Source of the DNA: Bifiguratus adelaidae
Taxonomy: Eukaryota; Mucoromycota; Endogonomycetes; Endogonales
Length of the DNA: 64,000 nucleotides
Direction of reading: 5' to 3'
NCBI GenBank assembly: GCA_002261195.1
Contig: MVBO01000021.1
Coordinates: 76,322 to 140,321 of the forward strand
Under the pieces are notes generated by a model. That model saw nothing but the letters and a program-made list of their open reading frames with translations, was not told where the DNA came from and ran no database searches. Of this stretch, positions 45,501 through 56,584 are shown in pieces; the first letter of the stretch is position 1; each line of letters opens with the position of its first letter. The position numbers were made by a program, and so were the translations under genes.

Positions 45501-48500
45501 TCACTCTCAAATACGTCGTCGTCGCTGAAACCGTCCGATTCATCACCAGTGAAACCATTAAAGTCATCAAAATCCTCGTTGGAATTTCGTCGAAACGTGG
45601 TGCTTGCATTTGGATCCGTTGCAGAACCTGTCATCACTTTCTTGCAAATATTGACCCACACTGTCGGCTCATCAAACGCAGTCTGTTTCAGCCAGCTTTG
45701 GATCACGTTTGTGACATCGGTGAGCGCAGGTTCGGTGTTTAAGAGATTGAAGAGCAACTCCTCTATTCTACCAGTTGCTGCATTGAACACTTGCTTCACA
45801 TCACGCTGGACCAGCTGATAAAGGCAAGTGATTGCTGCCTTTTGCAGTTGGAAATGTGGTTTGACGAGCTGAAGCTGTAAGAATTGCGTCAAATCCGCTA
45901 CGGCAATATCAGCTGGAGAGAACATGAGCATTTGCTGTGTGCATCGAATTGCTTCCATGACAATCTCAGGCCAGGGTTCCCGCTTCAGACCTTCAATAAG
46001 GTCAAGGCAAAGATCTCTTCCCTTGTTTGATGTTTGCAGCTCTGGGCCAATCGTTCCGATGATAGCGTAAAGAATGCGACCAAATTCTTGGTATGCGGAA
46101 AAGCCAATCTTTGCGCCTGCATTAGATGTTGCAATTGATCCAGCAGCTGGTTCATGCGACTCGGCGAGATATAAGCGTCCAACCATGCCAAGCGTGTTGT
46201 TGGCATAGCCTGAGAACATTGGTCCGGAAGCGCTAATCGTCACTGCCAAGCTCTCCAATGCCCAAGTGTGTACCACTGGGTGAGGATCCGCTGACAGTGA
46301 CATAAGAATGCCCATAATTGTCTTCAGGTGCGTATTGGCGCTCATCCCCCCCACATTGGCATAGATATTGCCTAGCGCCAATGCGCTTCCGGCGCGAGCA
46401 TCGGGGTCGCGGTTGTTGACAATCTGATCCACAAAGAATTGAATGTCCTTGGCCATCGCATGGCTCCCTCCGATACTGGCTAGCAGTCCAATGGCCTCGC
46501 TCGCGGCTGAGCGTAGGTAGGCATCAGGGTGTACAAGCGCTTCTTTGAAAATGTCCTCCATGATGGTCATGGCTTTCCCGGGAGCGATCGAGAACTGTAT
46601 AATGTCCGTTCGCCTGCTATTGGAGTGCACAGTGTGTCGAAGAGCACCCAGCAAGGCGACAGTGAGATTAATCATCATGGCCATTCGTTTGTGTGAATGC
46701 TTTTGTGAGGAGGTCTCTTTGAGAGACTTTTGAACTTGATCTAACAGCGATTCTTGAGAGGGAGATGATTGCGCTGCAAAGATGATTGACAAAAGCTCTA
46801 CGCAAGAATTGACGTATTGAATGGCTGTATTAGGGACGTCAGGAGTGGCGTAGAGTGTTCCTCTGGATTCATCAATGTCGAAGCAAAGTGACATATCATC
46901 AAATTCCATTGACGGTATCGTCGGCATTTCAAGCTACAGCGACGTGAGCAATCAATCAATGTTCGCACGATTTGACCCTACCAGCTCTTCCAAAGGCTGA
47001 AACACACTACAAGCCATCCAGGTTCGATCAAACATGGCCGAGTCTTTGCCTTCGCTTGCTTCTTGTCCAATGTTCACTTTGTAGCCTTGCATGAGGCTTG
47101 TGACACCATTTCCGTATCCATCTGCGAGCGTCCAGACAGGTGTATAGGCGCCAGGTGCCGCTGTAGCGCTAACGCTTGTTTGCATCGTGCGTGAAATATT
47201 CTTTTCCGGATCAATGAGTGCTCCAATGCACATGCGTGAAAGCGAGGAATAGAGATTGTCAAACACTGCGACCGGTTGAATTAGGACAAAGCACTGCAGA
47301 ATCCGTTTGCGAACTCTAAGATTTAGATTGCTCAGGTTGATGGTTGAATCTGCGGATGGTGCGCTGTGATCCGCGAGGTTGGCGGGAGTTGTCGTCAAGA
47401 ACGCCAAAGTATTATTGAGCAGGGCGGTGATGCGTTTAGCAATGTCTATGGTGACAAGACTGTTGGAGTTGTGTAGAAGGAAACTGTATATGGACCCGAT
47501 AACGCTTTCGCGAATATGAAGGAAGGTATACCATTCCGCATCGGATTTGAGAGAATGTGCCTCCTTTCCCGTCGGCTTCGGAAGGGCAGTTTTCCATGAA
47601 AGCAGAATCTGCGGTAGATGCAATTTGACGAGATTAGGACCGAGGGTCATGAGTCCACTGATGAGCATCCAAGCTATCTGAGTCTGCGCACAACCAATCC
47701 TTGACTCCTTGCTAACATTGCCCATCAACCTCGTTGATATGCTGAAAGCGCGACCGGTAACATCAAAGGAGACTTGAAGCGGTCGATGTGGGACAACACT
47801 CATCATTGCAGCCACTCCAAGCGCACGCCCTGTGGCTCGGCTAATGGCAGCGTCACTTCCGTCGTTCGTGTCGAGCTGGGCAGCGGCCTTATCTGTCAAT
47901 TCAAGCGCTTTGGGAAGAAGACTTGACAATGCCGTAGGTGAAGATAAGCATAGGCTTTTCAAGCACCATGCCGCTGACACGTGGACGCTGTGAACGTGGT
48001 GATCCAAGAGCTTTAGCAGCGGCTCTGCATATATAGGCTGCACAAGGGTGAGCACGTGTTGGCGGAATTCGCACAAGACATTCGACACCTACCGTTACCT
48101 CCTTGCAGGCCTCACCCAGATCCCAAAGCAATGCTGAAGCACAATTGAGCGCGACAACAAGTATGAACTCGTTGGGCGCCGATTCATTTGGCATTACGGC
48201 GGGCCATTTCTTGATCCATTCATTAGCTAATGTCCGAAGTGCAGTAAGCTGACCATGTTCATTGAGTAGCTTTCGTCCCATCACTTCCTGGACAAGATAC
48301 TCGATATGCCTGCGGGTAAACAGTTGATCATATTGTGTTTGTATGTTCTTGTTGTTGCTGATAATGTGTATAAAGAAGTGACGGATCAGGGACTTGTAGT
48401 TGGTTTCGACAAAGGTCGTTCCTAGCTCTTCAAGCATCCCGGCATACGCTTCGATGATCACGGTCTTCGTCTCCCTCGATGTACCGAGTCGATTATAGTT

Positions 48501-49765
48501 TGTTTGTAGAATGTCCAGCATTTCGTCTAGGGTCATCCAAGCTTTTGGGCTGTGTCCAACCGCCCCGTTGACATTCGTGTCTTCATCCTTGGCTGCATCA
48601 GCCACCTTTTTGGATGTGTCTTTTGAGCTTATCGGAGCTGCGGCGGACTGAGACTGGGCTGCGATTGTGCCGCAAAGCTGACCGCAAGCCTGTCGAGATG
48701 CAGCACTCGACGGATCTAAGGCCCTCAATATATACGAAAAGTGTTGTTCAACATCGACCGCCGTCGCAGGTTGAGGTATTGTTTGGAAGACAACTTGCAT
48801 GCACTATAACGAGAGTGAGAAGAAGCACAGGTGCTCAGCATGAAATCAACTTGACTTGCCTGTGCCGCAGCAATCCTGACAACTAAAGCCTTGTCAGCCA
48901 AGCCATTCCGCAGACATTTCAGGATATCCTTCACCAAAGCTTCATTTGCGGCCTTTCCAGCACCTCTGATCACCATCGTGAATGCATTATATGTCTCGGA
49001 TCTGACCAACAGATCCTTCTACAGGAGCACAATAGCAGAGAATGTCAGCAACGACCCTCGAGCAACAAGACCACTTACGCTAGCTGATTTGATCACTTTG
49101 ATAAAGATGGCAACAGTTTCGGCAAAAAGTGAGAGAATCTGGAAACGATGCAGCATGAGCAGGCAGTGAATGAAATGTCTACGCATCAAACCTTGGGTCC
49201 GTGTAATTCCAAAACAGCGCCTATACAATGTATGGCGGCACTATAAGAAAAAGATAAACGTTAATTAGAAGCGTGCAAGATCCATGATGCAACATACGCC
49301 TTATTCTCCTTCTCATTCGACTTGTTGCTCGCAACACCATGTAGCCGCACAATGGTATCGAAAAGTGTTCTCGTCTCGCCGCGCTGAAAGAGCGTATTGA
49401 AGCATCGCGGTATCAGACGCCGTATCGGTCGTCTAGGCTTCGGCGTCGTGGATTCTACAAGGTTCAACAAAGTTTCCTGTAGATATGGTTGTGCTTTCTT
49501 TAATATCGTCTATATACCACAAAAATTGAATGAGCATACTGCGCTTTCTGTAACCTCTGCCATCCATAGCTGCATAAACAAGGCTTACCGCGTCCACTAT
49601 TTGCAAATCACGGTCAACACGAGCTAACCACTGGAGCAAGAAAAACTCTTGCTTTTCCGGCGCATCGGCGTCCTTCAACTTGACCTTATCCAGCAATAGC
49701 CCCTCAGGTACATCGTTTGGTATATGATGCTCCGCTGTGACCCCATTTTGAGCAGACATGACCAT
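42573..49765 (-). CDS. LAA1: HEAT-repeat protein of the HEATR5/Laa1 family
   Basis: The longest gene in the window, with many introns (about 20 coding blocks, e.g. 49765-49591, 48804-48078, 48065-46980, 46927-45137, ending 42573). The ATG at 49765 is followed by another two codons later. The N-terminus matches HEATR5: KQEFFLLQWLARVDRDLQ, RRLIPRCFNTLFQRGETRTLFDTIVRL, RSETYNAFTMVIRGAGKAA, DILKCLRNGLADKALVVRIAAAQ, then PIYAEPLLKLLDHHVHSVHVSAAWCLKSLC. The rest is HEAT-repeat solenoid (ARAGSALALGNIYANVGG). Laa1 and HEATR5 guide AP-1 clathrin adaptors at the trans-Golgi and endosomes. The short C-terminal tail is charged. Not all exon borders were resolved. Confidence 0.88.
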
Positions 49766-50217
49766 TGCAAGCCCAACTCGTAACTCGAGCGCGGCTTTTC
49801 AGGTGAAGGAGAGTCACGTGATATGCCTTAGCAAGGAGGAAAGAGGAACCAAAGGCGATGGCTTTGATGAGGCATTGGCGATGTTCTTCAGCATGCGCTT
49901 ACGGCTAAGGGGGGTGAATTGAGGCAGACGTTGAAAGGCGTGTTCACAAAATGTTGGAAAGGATAAGCAAGTTCCCTATGTATTCCATGTCAATACGAGA
50001 TTTCTTCCTGAAAACAGCTCCACCCCCATCCATAAGTTTTCGACATTACTGCATTCGCTTCATTTACGTGCATATCCATGGCCATCCAGCAGTCTAATCT
50101 CAATCCATCCTCAAACGCGCTTTTTGATATTCGCCAAAAACGCGAATCTTGACATTTTCCATTTTGGGGGTCAACCTTGGGGCAGACAAGGCTCTCTCAG
50201 GCTCTCCATGCCACGCC
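49766..50217. other. Intergenic, divergent promoter of LAA1 and SMYD genes
   Basis: Holds the palindrome TCACGTGA at 49814-49821, 49 bp before the LAA1 ATG, and A/T-rich stretches nearer the SMYD start. No gene seen. Confidence 0.5.
49814..49821. promoter_or_regulatory. TCACGTGA E-box palindrome before LAA1
   Basis: An eight-base palindrome preceded by G (GTCACGTGA), the core bound by Cbf1, Pho4, MITF/TFEB-type bHLH factors. It lies 49-56 bp before the LAA1 ATG on the minus strand. Function is inferred. Confidence 0.4.
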
Positions 50218-52057
50218 ATGCACTCACGCAACCTTGAAAACGTGCTACCTATACCCACGGGTGCGAATCATGACTTGATTGAGCTGCGTAGAGACAGCGT
50301 AAAAGGCCGGGGGTACTATAGTCGAAAGACGTTGAACCCGTACAATGGCAAGCTACCTAACCTTGTACAGTGCGATCCAGTCGTGGCTGTGGTCAAGCAC
50401 GAATTCCTCAAGAGCTACTGTAGCGGTTGCTTTGGATCTTGTGAAACGGATGGTGGTATTGGCGGAAAGGAAGTCGAGAATTTGAGTCGATGTTCTGGAT
50501 GTCGTCGGGCCTATTATTGCGGTGGGGTAGGTGTTGTTCTCTTTTACGAGACCTTTGGTACTCAAGATCTTGATAGGCATGTCAAAAGTTGGATTGGCGA
50601 CAAGGACACAAGCAAGAATGTGCGGCGTTCAAACGGCTGGCGGATAAGCCCGTGACACGATTTCCTTTGCTTCGTGCCTTGTGTCGCATCATTTGGACAA
50701 ATCCTCACGTTCTCCGTGATTTAGCTGGGTGTAAGTGGTCTGATACAAACCAGGTGGATGACGCTGATTCATATCTCTATAAGCGAACATTGACGCTCCC
50801 ATCGACGCAAAAGACGCAGAAGATGTTTACGCTTACCTTCAACTCCTTCGAGAAATGCTGACACCCCAAGAGTTGACTAAGGCTGGTCTGGAAGTCAAGA
50901 CATTATTACGTCTTCTGACGGCGGTGAGTTGCTCGAGGATTGGACCATGATTGAAATGCTTACCCCGTCTAGTGGCGATGGAATACGTTCTCGTTATCAC
51001 CCCCTTCGGACCCAGACATTTCAGCCGTTTTGGCCATTTACATTGACGCCTCCTTTTTCAACCATAGCTGTGAACCCAATGCTGAAATCAGCTTTGGACC
51101 CAATGGTGTAGCGACCATTCGATTGATGGAGAAGGTTGATGCGGGCGACGAGGTACGTGACGAAAGACGCTATTAGGTGGCGCTCATGCACAAGTTCTAG
51201 ATTAATATCTCGTATTGTCCGCCTCTGAGTACATTCAAGGAAAGAGAAGCGCACCTGAAGGCTCAATTCAATTTTTCGTGTCAATGCAACAAGTGTACAG
51301 ATATTCGTCAAGGGGTAATACCAAACAACTCGCATAACGATGTTGCTTACACCATTGCTAGGGCCTGGATGTAATGGATGCGCTACGGTGTTCTACTCAA
51401 GGTTGTCATGGAGGTTATCCCTCCACAGCTATTCAAAACAATACCCTGTCTGGCACCTGTCGGACGTGCGGAAAAACCTGCGACACTCAGCTGTCCTTTG
51501 GCTTTTCGGCCGTCTATGCCAAAGCTGAACGATTGGTGAATGATACAATAGAGGGCAATCCGTTATCCAGATTAGATGCCAAGGATTCCCTGAAAGCCGG
51601 CCTCCTCCAGCTGCGCACCATATTACATCCTCAACACAAGCTCATCATCAAAGTCTATCAGCGCCTGCAGAGCATCTGCATCGCAGAACAAGACTGGGGC
51701 GGTGCGTACGAGTACGCATGCCATATTTTGTATACTTTTGGCGGTCGTATCAGCAAAGCCGTCTCTGATCATCCCCTGCCTAACCGCCTCTTATCTGACT
51801 ATCACCCACTCGTAGGTTTGTACGCCATGAAAGCGGCCGACCTGCACACGATGCGTCAAGAGAAACCAGATAACCCAACCGGATCCTACACTGGACCCGA
51901 TATCCTCTATGCTCTCGCCTTTCTCGCCGTCAACGTCTTTCAAGTATCGCTTGGCAACCACAAGCTAGCCAAGCAAGCTGCCGACACCATGGATTACGTC
52001 AATTACCTTGTTCCCAATGCAGACTATTGCAAAAGGGCAAGACGCGTTTGCCTTTAA
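50218..52057 (+). CDS. SMYD-type lysine methyltransferase (split SET with MYND zinc finger)
   Basis: Six exons give 530 aa: 50218-50526, 50577-50730, 50784-50923, 50973-51152, 51201-51314 and 51362-52057. SET-N starts IELRRDSVKGRGYYSRKTL. The MYND finger follows: CSGCFGSC ... LSRCSGCRRAYYCGGACQKLDWRQGHKQEC. The SET core is FFNHSCEPNAEISFGPNGVATI and INISYCPPLSTFKEREAHL. The post-SET Cys cluster is FSCQCNKC, joined later by CSTQGC and CRTCGKTC. A TPR-like helical C-terminus (HKLIIKVYQRLQSICIAEQDWGGAYEYA) completes the family layout. SMYD enzymes methylate histones or other proteins. The NHSC Asn-His pair and Tyr are intact, so it should be active. Confidence 0.92.
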
Positions 52058-52071
52058 GGTTAGTGAGATCG

Positions 52072-52095
52072 TTTCCCACTTTCCCACTTTCCCAC
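52072..52095. repeat. Three tandem copies of TTTCCCAC
   Basis: Three perfect 8-bp repeats in a row, 15 bp after the SMYD stop codon. They lie in its 3' region or the promoter of the next gene. Confidence 0.9.
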
Positions 52096-52337
52096 AACAG
52101 GGACCAAAGATCCCGTTCCGAGGGAATTGTACCCGGCAAAGGACCCGATCTTGGGGTATAGAATTGGGCTTTGCCTTGTTGGAACACTTTGAGACTTTAA
52201 CTTGTTTCTGAGTTTTTAGTACTTTAGTGTCTTGTTGCGTGGCCTCGATATAAAGAGCGTCTTTGGCTGGTTGCGCCCTCCACTTCTCGGCTTAAGCGCA
52301 CGTTGTCCCGGAGTTTTGCTTATACCATCTAGAATCC

Positions 52338-53589
52338 ATGGATACTAATATCACGATCTCTCTCTCATTCTCGGATGGGACGACAGCAACGGACAGTTCA
52401 AGTTCGAGTGAATCAGGAACCCTGACGAGCCTTCCCACACCCACCGATACGACTTTTATTTCCTCCTTAAGTCTGTCTATCGTCGTATTCGCGAGCTTCT
52501 AGTTGAGCGTAAGTGTCACCATGGCGTCAATGTGTGTTACCTGAACGCTCATTCACTCCTTTGTCTCAGATCAGCGGTGCTGACGCGTCTTTGACCACCT
52601 TGACCAGTACGAATGGTCCGGCTGGCAATCCATCATCCACGATCCCCCTTCCCACGACCACGGGCGTAACGTCAACTATGCCCGCGTTAACCACCAGTTC
52701 TTCTTCTGACTCTTCAACGACGCCAACGCCCACGTCAACGAGCACTACAGACAAGACTATCACATCTGCCACGTCGAGCTCAACGACACCATCGAGCACA
52801 TCATTGGTCACAACAATATCCACGTCCATGTCTTCCATAACGAGTAGCTCGTCGACGAGGGATACGTCAACAACAACGTCCACCTCAGCACCATCATCCG
52901 ATACATCCAGCATCACTACTGATACGTCTTCTACCCCCACCGATACCACATCGCCATCCATAAGTTCCTCCTCGTCAGCCTCCCCATCCACCAAGGATAC
53001 GACGACGACTATCACGACGACAAGCGTCCATGTCCCTTCCACCACCGATATCATCACGGTCACCTCTAATCCTCCCGTGTCGACGCCGGGAGAGACCACC
53101 TCTGCTCCAAATACAGCCACCTCCAACACGCCTTCACCGACCCCCACCTCAACGGCCACGAACGCGAGCGTCCAAGGCACGGCACCTGCTATCACCACCA
53201 ATGTCCCGTCCGGTTACTGGTTATCTTCCATGACCATCACGACCAATATCGACTCGACCATCACGACCACCGACGCATACGGTCAACAGCTCACCTACGT
53301 GACCCGTATCCCGACCACCTACATCACACCAACCCTTGTAGCCGACGCTCTATCCTCCTCCCCCAACGGTGCTTCTGTACCCGTCATTGCCGGCGTGACG
53401 ACTGCAGCTGCGGTGGTCGCGGCTGCCCTTCTCGTCGCTGCCGTCGTCGTCCATCGCAAACGTCGACCTGCTCCTGCTCAGAACCCGTATCAGGGCTTTT
53501 GGGAGGATGATGAAGAGGAAGCACCAAGTAGTGGGGAAGGCATTGGCATTGAGGAAGAGGATGAGAGTCGTTGGCGATGGTTTCATTAG
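52338..53589 (+). CDS. Mucin-like Ser/Thr-rich single-pass membrane protein, 5' end uncertain
   Basis: The main exon (52570-53589) encodes 339 aa. About 240 residues are almost only Ser, Thr, Pro and Ala, with many TTT/SSS runs, as in heavily O-mannosylated wall sensors. A short folded part follows (GYWLSSMTITTNIDSTITTTDAYGQQLTYVTRIPTTYITPT). Then comes one membrane helix (VPVIAGVTTAAAVVAAALLVAAVVV) with the stop-transfer HRKRR and an acidic tail ending RWRWFH. A GTAAGT..CAG intron (52509-52569) joins it to an upstream Ser/Thr-rich frame from ATG 52338, but that frame has an in-frame TAG at 52500-52502. No signal peptide is found, so the true first exon is open. Confidence 0.6.
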
Positions 53590-54019
53590 TTACGAGTTGT
53601 CAGGTTTCATATTAATAAAAGGCGGCTGACCATGTGCATGAAGAGTGTTCCAAAACATGTTTGTCTACAATGAAATGAAAGTGTTTGAAAACAAGCTGCG
53701 ACCGAGACTGAACTGCTCAATAGTGAAGTGGCAAGTGTTTCAAACGCGCGCCCGACTTTTGAGGCCTTAAACCACATGACGTCAAGGGGGTGCACAAGGG
53801 CCACATGGTCACCGCCGGGAAAGAACAAGAAAAGGGTTCTTTTCACTCTTCTTCTTTCCTCTCCCTGTATATCAACCTCGCGTTTTCCTCGTCAACACTC
53901 TCTGGAATCAACCCGCTGTCTCATGCCCTTTTGACTTGCACTGACATCCCTATCTTGCACAGCCCTACATTTGGAATTTCATCCCCGCATTTCACACTCG
54001 GGAGAAGCGACAAATTGCC
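53590..54019. other. Intergenic between mucin-like and DUF4203 genes
   Basis: An AATAAA element at 53614-53619 suits polyadenylation of the mucin-like gene. The rest is the promoter of the next gene, pyrimidine-rich near 53840-53900. No gene seen. Confidence 0.5.
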
Positions 54020-54991
54020 ATGCGGTATCAACACGCGGTCATAGCTTGCCTAGTGCTCCTCGGGAGCGTCCTCGCGCTAGGTGCTCCTCTCGGGTACAAC
54101 CCCAACAATACAGGTCTGTCCCGTTTGTACCTGCCTCCCGACGTTCCAGCTGACGGAACACAGGAAATGAAGTCTTTCCGAGTACCATCATCTTCGGTAT
54201 ATCTATCCTCTTGATGGGCGCCTTTCTGAACGTGTTTGCCTATCGCTACTTTTCAGCAACCATGTTCTGGGTAGGTGAGTAGGTCAAAAGGAACGAATGC
54301 CTCTGCCGTGGGTGACACAGGCTTGTAGGGTTTTGTGTGTTTGGTAAGTGGATGATTGCGCCCAAGCGGCTCAACGCTAAATGGTGTAGCCAACATTACC
54401 TTGATATCCATGACCACCTCACTCCCGGATACCGGAGAGAATCATCGGATCTTGCTTGCCATCGTCGCTATCGTGATAGGCATCATCGGTGGTGGGCTGG
54501 TCTTGTGGTGTTGGCCGCTCGGGTAAGTTGTTTCATCGATCTCATTTGCATGCACCTCTTATTGACACGCCCCATCCAGGATTGCCTTCTTGGGGGCGCT
54601 CGGCGGCTTCTACTTTAGCATCTGGCTTTTATCGTGGAAATCGGATTCCATCATGCCCACGCACACCGGCATCGTGACCTTTTTAATCATCATGACCATA
54701 CTAGGCGCGGCGAGTATCTTTTTAGGCGAGCGCATCATGATCTTGGCTGCCTGTTGCATGGTTGGAGCTTACTCGTCCATGTTTGCCATTTCGCTCTGGG
54801 TAGGCGATGGATTCTCGGATGGTATTTACGATTTCACTACCGGTCATGAAGCCAACTACCAAGTGACGACCAACAGTTACATCTTTCTGGCCCTTGTTCT
54901 CGTCTTCTTTCTCCTTGGATTCATGTGGCAGTGGAATTACCATCCCGGATTGTTCATGACGAATCGAAAGGTCTTTTGGCTCGCGCGATAG
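54020..54991 (+). CDS. DUF4203/TM7SF3-like seven-helix membrane protein
   Basis: Exons 54020-54113, 54164-54274, 54329-54343 (15 nt), 54390-54522 and 54580-54991 give 254 aa. An N-terminal signal peptide (IACLVLLGSVLALGAPLG) is followed by a short lumenal part and seven hydrophobic segments: IIFGISILLMGAFLNVFA, TMFWVGFCVFANITLIS, ILLAIVAIVIGIIGGGLVL, IAFLGALGGFYFSIWLL, TGIVTFLIIMTILGAASIFL, ERIMILAACCMVGAYSSMFAIS and YIFLALVLVFFLLGFMWQW. The Gly-rich helix pattern and L-G-A-L-G-G-F are typical of DUF4203 (TM7SF3/TM198-like). Function is unknown. The 15-nt exon lies inside helix 2 and keeps the frame. Confidence 0.85.
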
Positions 54992-55134
54992 TGGAGAGGG
55001 TGTGCCTTGCGACGGCCAAATCTTCGTGTGCAGGTGTATATAGCTTATTCTGGCATGCCCGGTCTCTAATATATCTTACACATACCCTGATCGGGTCAAA
55101 AGACATTTGTTGGATTACATAGGCACGGTGTGCT

Positions 55135-56179
55135 CTACAACTCGTTGCCCACAGTCACCCAATAGTCGCGAAGATTGTTCTTTCGGCCAAAGATTTCCAA
55201 GTACTTGCCTAGCTCCGGGCATCAGTACTGCATGTGAGCGTTAAAAGAGCGCAGGTAACTTACCGTTGGGTACCAGCTCCTCAATCATCTCGTACAGCTC
55301 TTCTGGTTTCTGAGATTGACCTCGGCGTTCAGAAAAGATGACATCTGAGCCCACACTGTGCTGACAATTCGGTGGATCTTCACCCTTCATTCCCACAAGA
55401 CATGTTTCTTTGGCATGCTGTAAATAATAGCCGTGACCCTTAGCCATACGCCGATTGACCGTCTGCTTGACCCAGGTGATATCGTCAACGTAGCTGCTCG
55501 GCGACAGGATAAGACTCTAGTTCGATCCATCGTCCACTAACCCGCACCACCTACCGATAACCCCAACGAGCCATGAGTTCAAAGGCTTTGGCGTACTTGT
55601 TGTTAATAACCCATATGAAGATGAAGCCGTTTGTCTGCAGTTTCTGTATAGGCAGCTCCTCGATGCAAATGTCGGGCAGTTGCTGATAGGCAATGGCCAC
55701 CTAACCTGCCGTGTCAGCGTTTGATGGGATCGACCATCAGAAAGAGGACTTACCCCTCGCGTAGGCGCGTGCGTCGCCAGTTGCCACGGTGGATCCATCA
55801 GAATGACATCGAATTGGCAAGCTTTGGCGAGTTTCTGGAAGCCGTGGTCACTATGAGGAGCAAAACACACCGTTGGCAACTTACTTCCCACTCAAACGTC
55901 ATGACATTGGCTTTGATGGGTATACACCACTGCGGGGCTTCAAACTCTTCGAGATCTAGCTCTATCATACACAGTATGAGCTCAGAGGTCATTCAATCTC
56001 TCATGTTCCATCCTACCTTCATCCTTGTCTTCAACTTCCTCATCGCCCAGTCCCTTGCCATCCTTGCTCTCAAGTATAGCAATCTCTTCGACGAGAGCAC
56101 TAATCTTCTCCTTCAACTCCTTTTCCCGTCGAAGGAGCTTGTAGAGCTCTTCTTCAGGGTCTTTGTCAACGGAAGGCAT
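55135..56179 (-). CDS. MT-A70 family adenine-N6 methyltransferase, MTA1-like (candidate DNA 6mA writer)
   Basis: Six exons sum to 256 aa: 56179-56017, 55961-55885, 55834-55754, 55700-55555, 55493-55264 and 55208-55135. A charged coiled helix (EEELYKLLRREKELKEKISALVEEIAILE) and acidic linker precede the MT-A70 fold: FDVILMDPPWQLATHAPTRGV (catalytic DPPW), NGFIFIWVINNKYAKAFELMARWGY, VDDITWVKQTVNRRMAKGHGYYLQHAKETCLVG, FSERRGQSQKPEELYEMIEELVPNG and YLEIFGRKNNLRDYWVTVGNEL. The PTRGV, KGHGYYLQHAKE and SERRGQSQKPEE blocks fit MTA1 of ciliates and basal fungi better than METTL3, METTL14 or METTL4. MTA1 methylates adenine in DNA with partner proteins; RNA activity cannot be excluded. Three ACGCGT boxes lie just upstream. 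Confidence 0.88.
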
Positions 56180-56584
56180 CAAGGGACAATCAACGCGTCG
56201 AAACGCGTATGAAATTTACGCGTTGCAAGTGAGAGAAAGCGCGCGCTGTTGAGCTTGGAGAGAAGGGCTATGGCGCAGGAAGAGAATAAGGGCATGGTGG
56301 AAGTAGAGTAGACGAGATAAGATGAACATATAGAGTCTTTGTTGGATGAAAAGAAGGCGCGAAAACCGCAATAGTTCAAGGAGAGCATACCCACCCCATC
56401 GCAGAGCTTCTTTACCCAAGTTGGGTCTTTGGCTACCGCAAAAACACCTTTGTGCCCTTGTTTGAGCACTTGTGCAGCTGGTCCTGTTGGGCACAAGGCA
56501 GCTCTCAAGCGTCCTTTTGACTTGCGCCGTAAGCGAGCGACAGAGCGTGACATTTGTGCGCTTTTGACAAGTTAGCTGCGAACT
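56180..56584. promoter_or_regulatory. Divergent promoter of the MTA1-like and TDRD3-like genes
   Basis: This 405-bp region separates the two ATGs. Next to the MTA1-like ATG are three ACGCGT boxes and a gcgcgcgc run. The minus strand also holds an open frame of 125 codons with an ATG at 56553 (MSRSVARLRRKSKGRL) that overlaps this region and ends at 56179. It may be an upstream ORF, an unspliced alternative first exon or chance. Confidence 0.5.
56193..56223. promoter_or_regulatory. Three ACGCGT (MCB-type) boxes before the MTA1-like gene
   Basis: Perfect palindromes ACGCGT at 56193-56198, 56203-56208 and 56218-56223, all within 31 bp and 14-44 bp before the ATG on the minus strand. ACGCGT is the MluI cell-cycle box read by MBF (Mbp1-Swi6) at G1/S in yeasts. 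Confidence 0.65.

Noticed and set aside
52566..53201. A 211-codon minus-strand frame opposite the mucin-like gene
   Set aside because: It is made of Val/Asp/Glu runs that mirror the Ser/Thr codon runs of the sense gene. No ATG context or domain.
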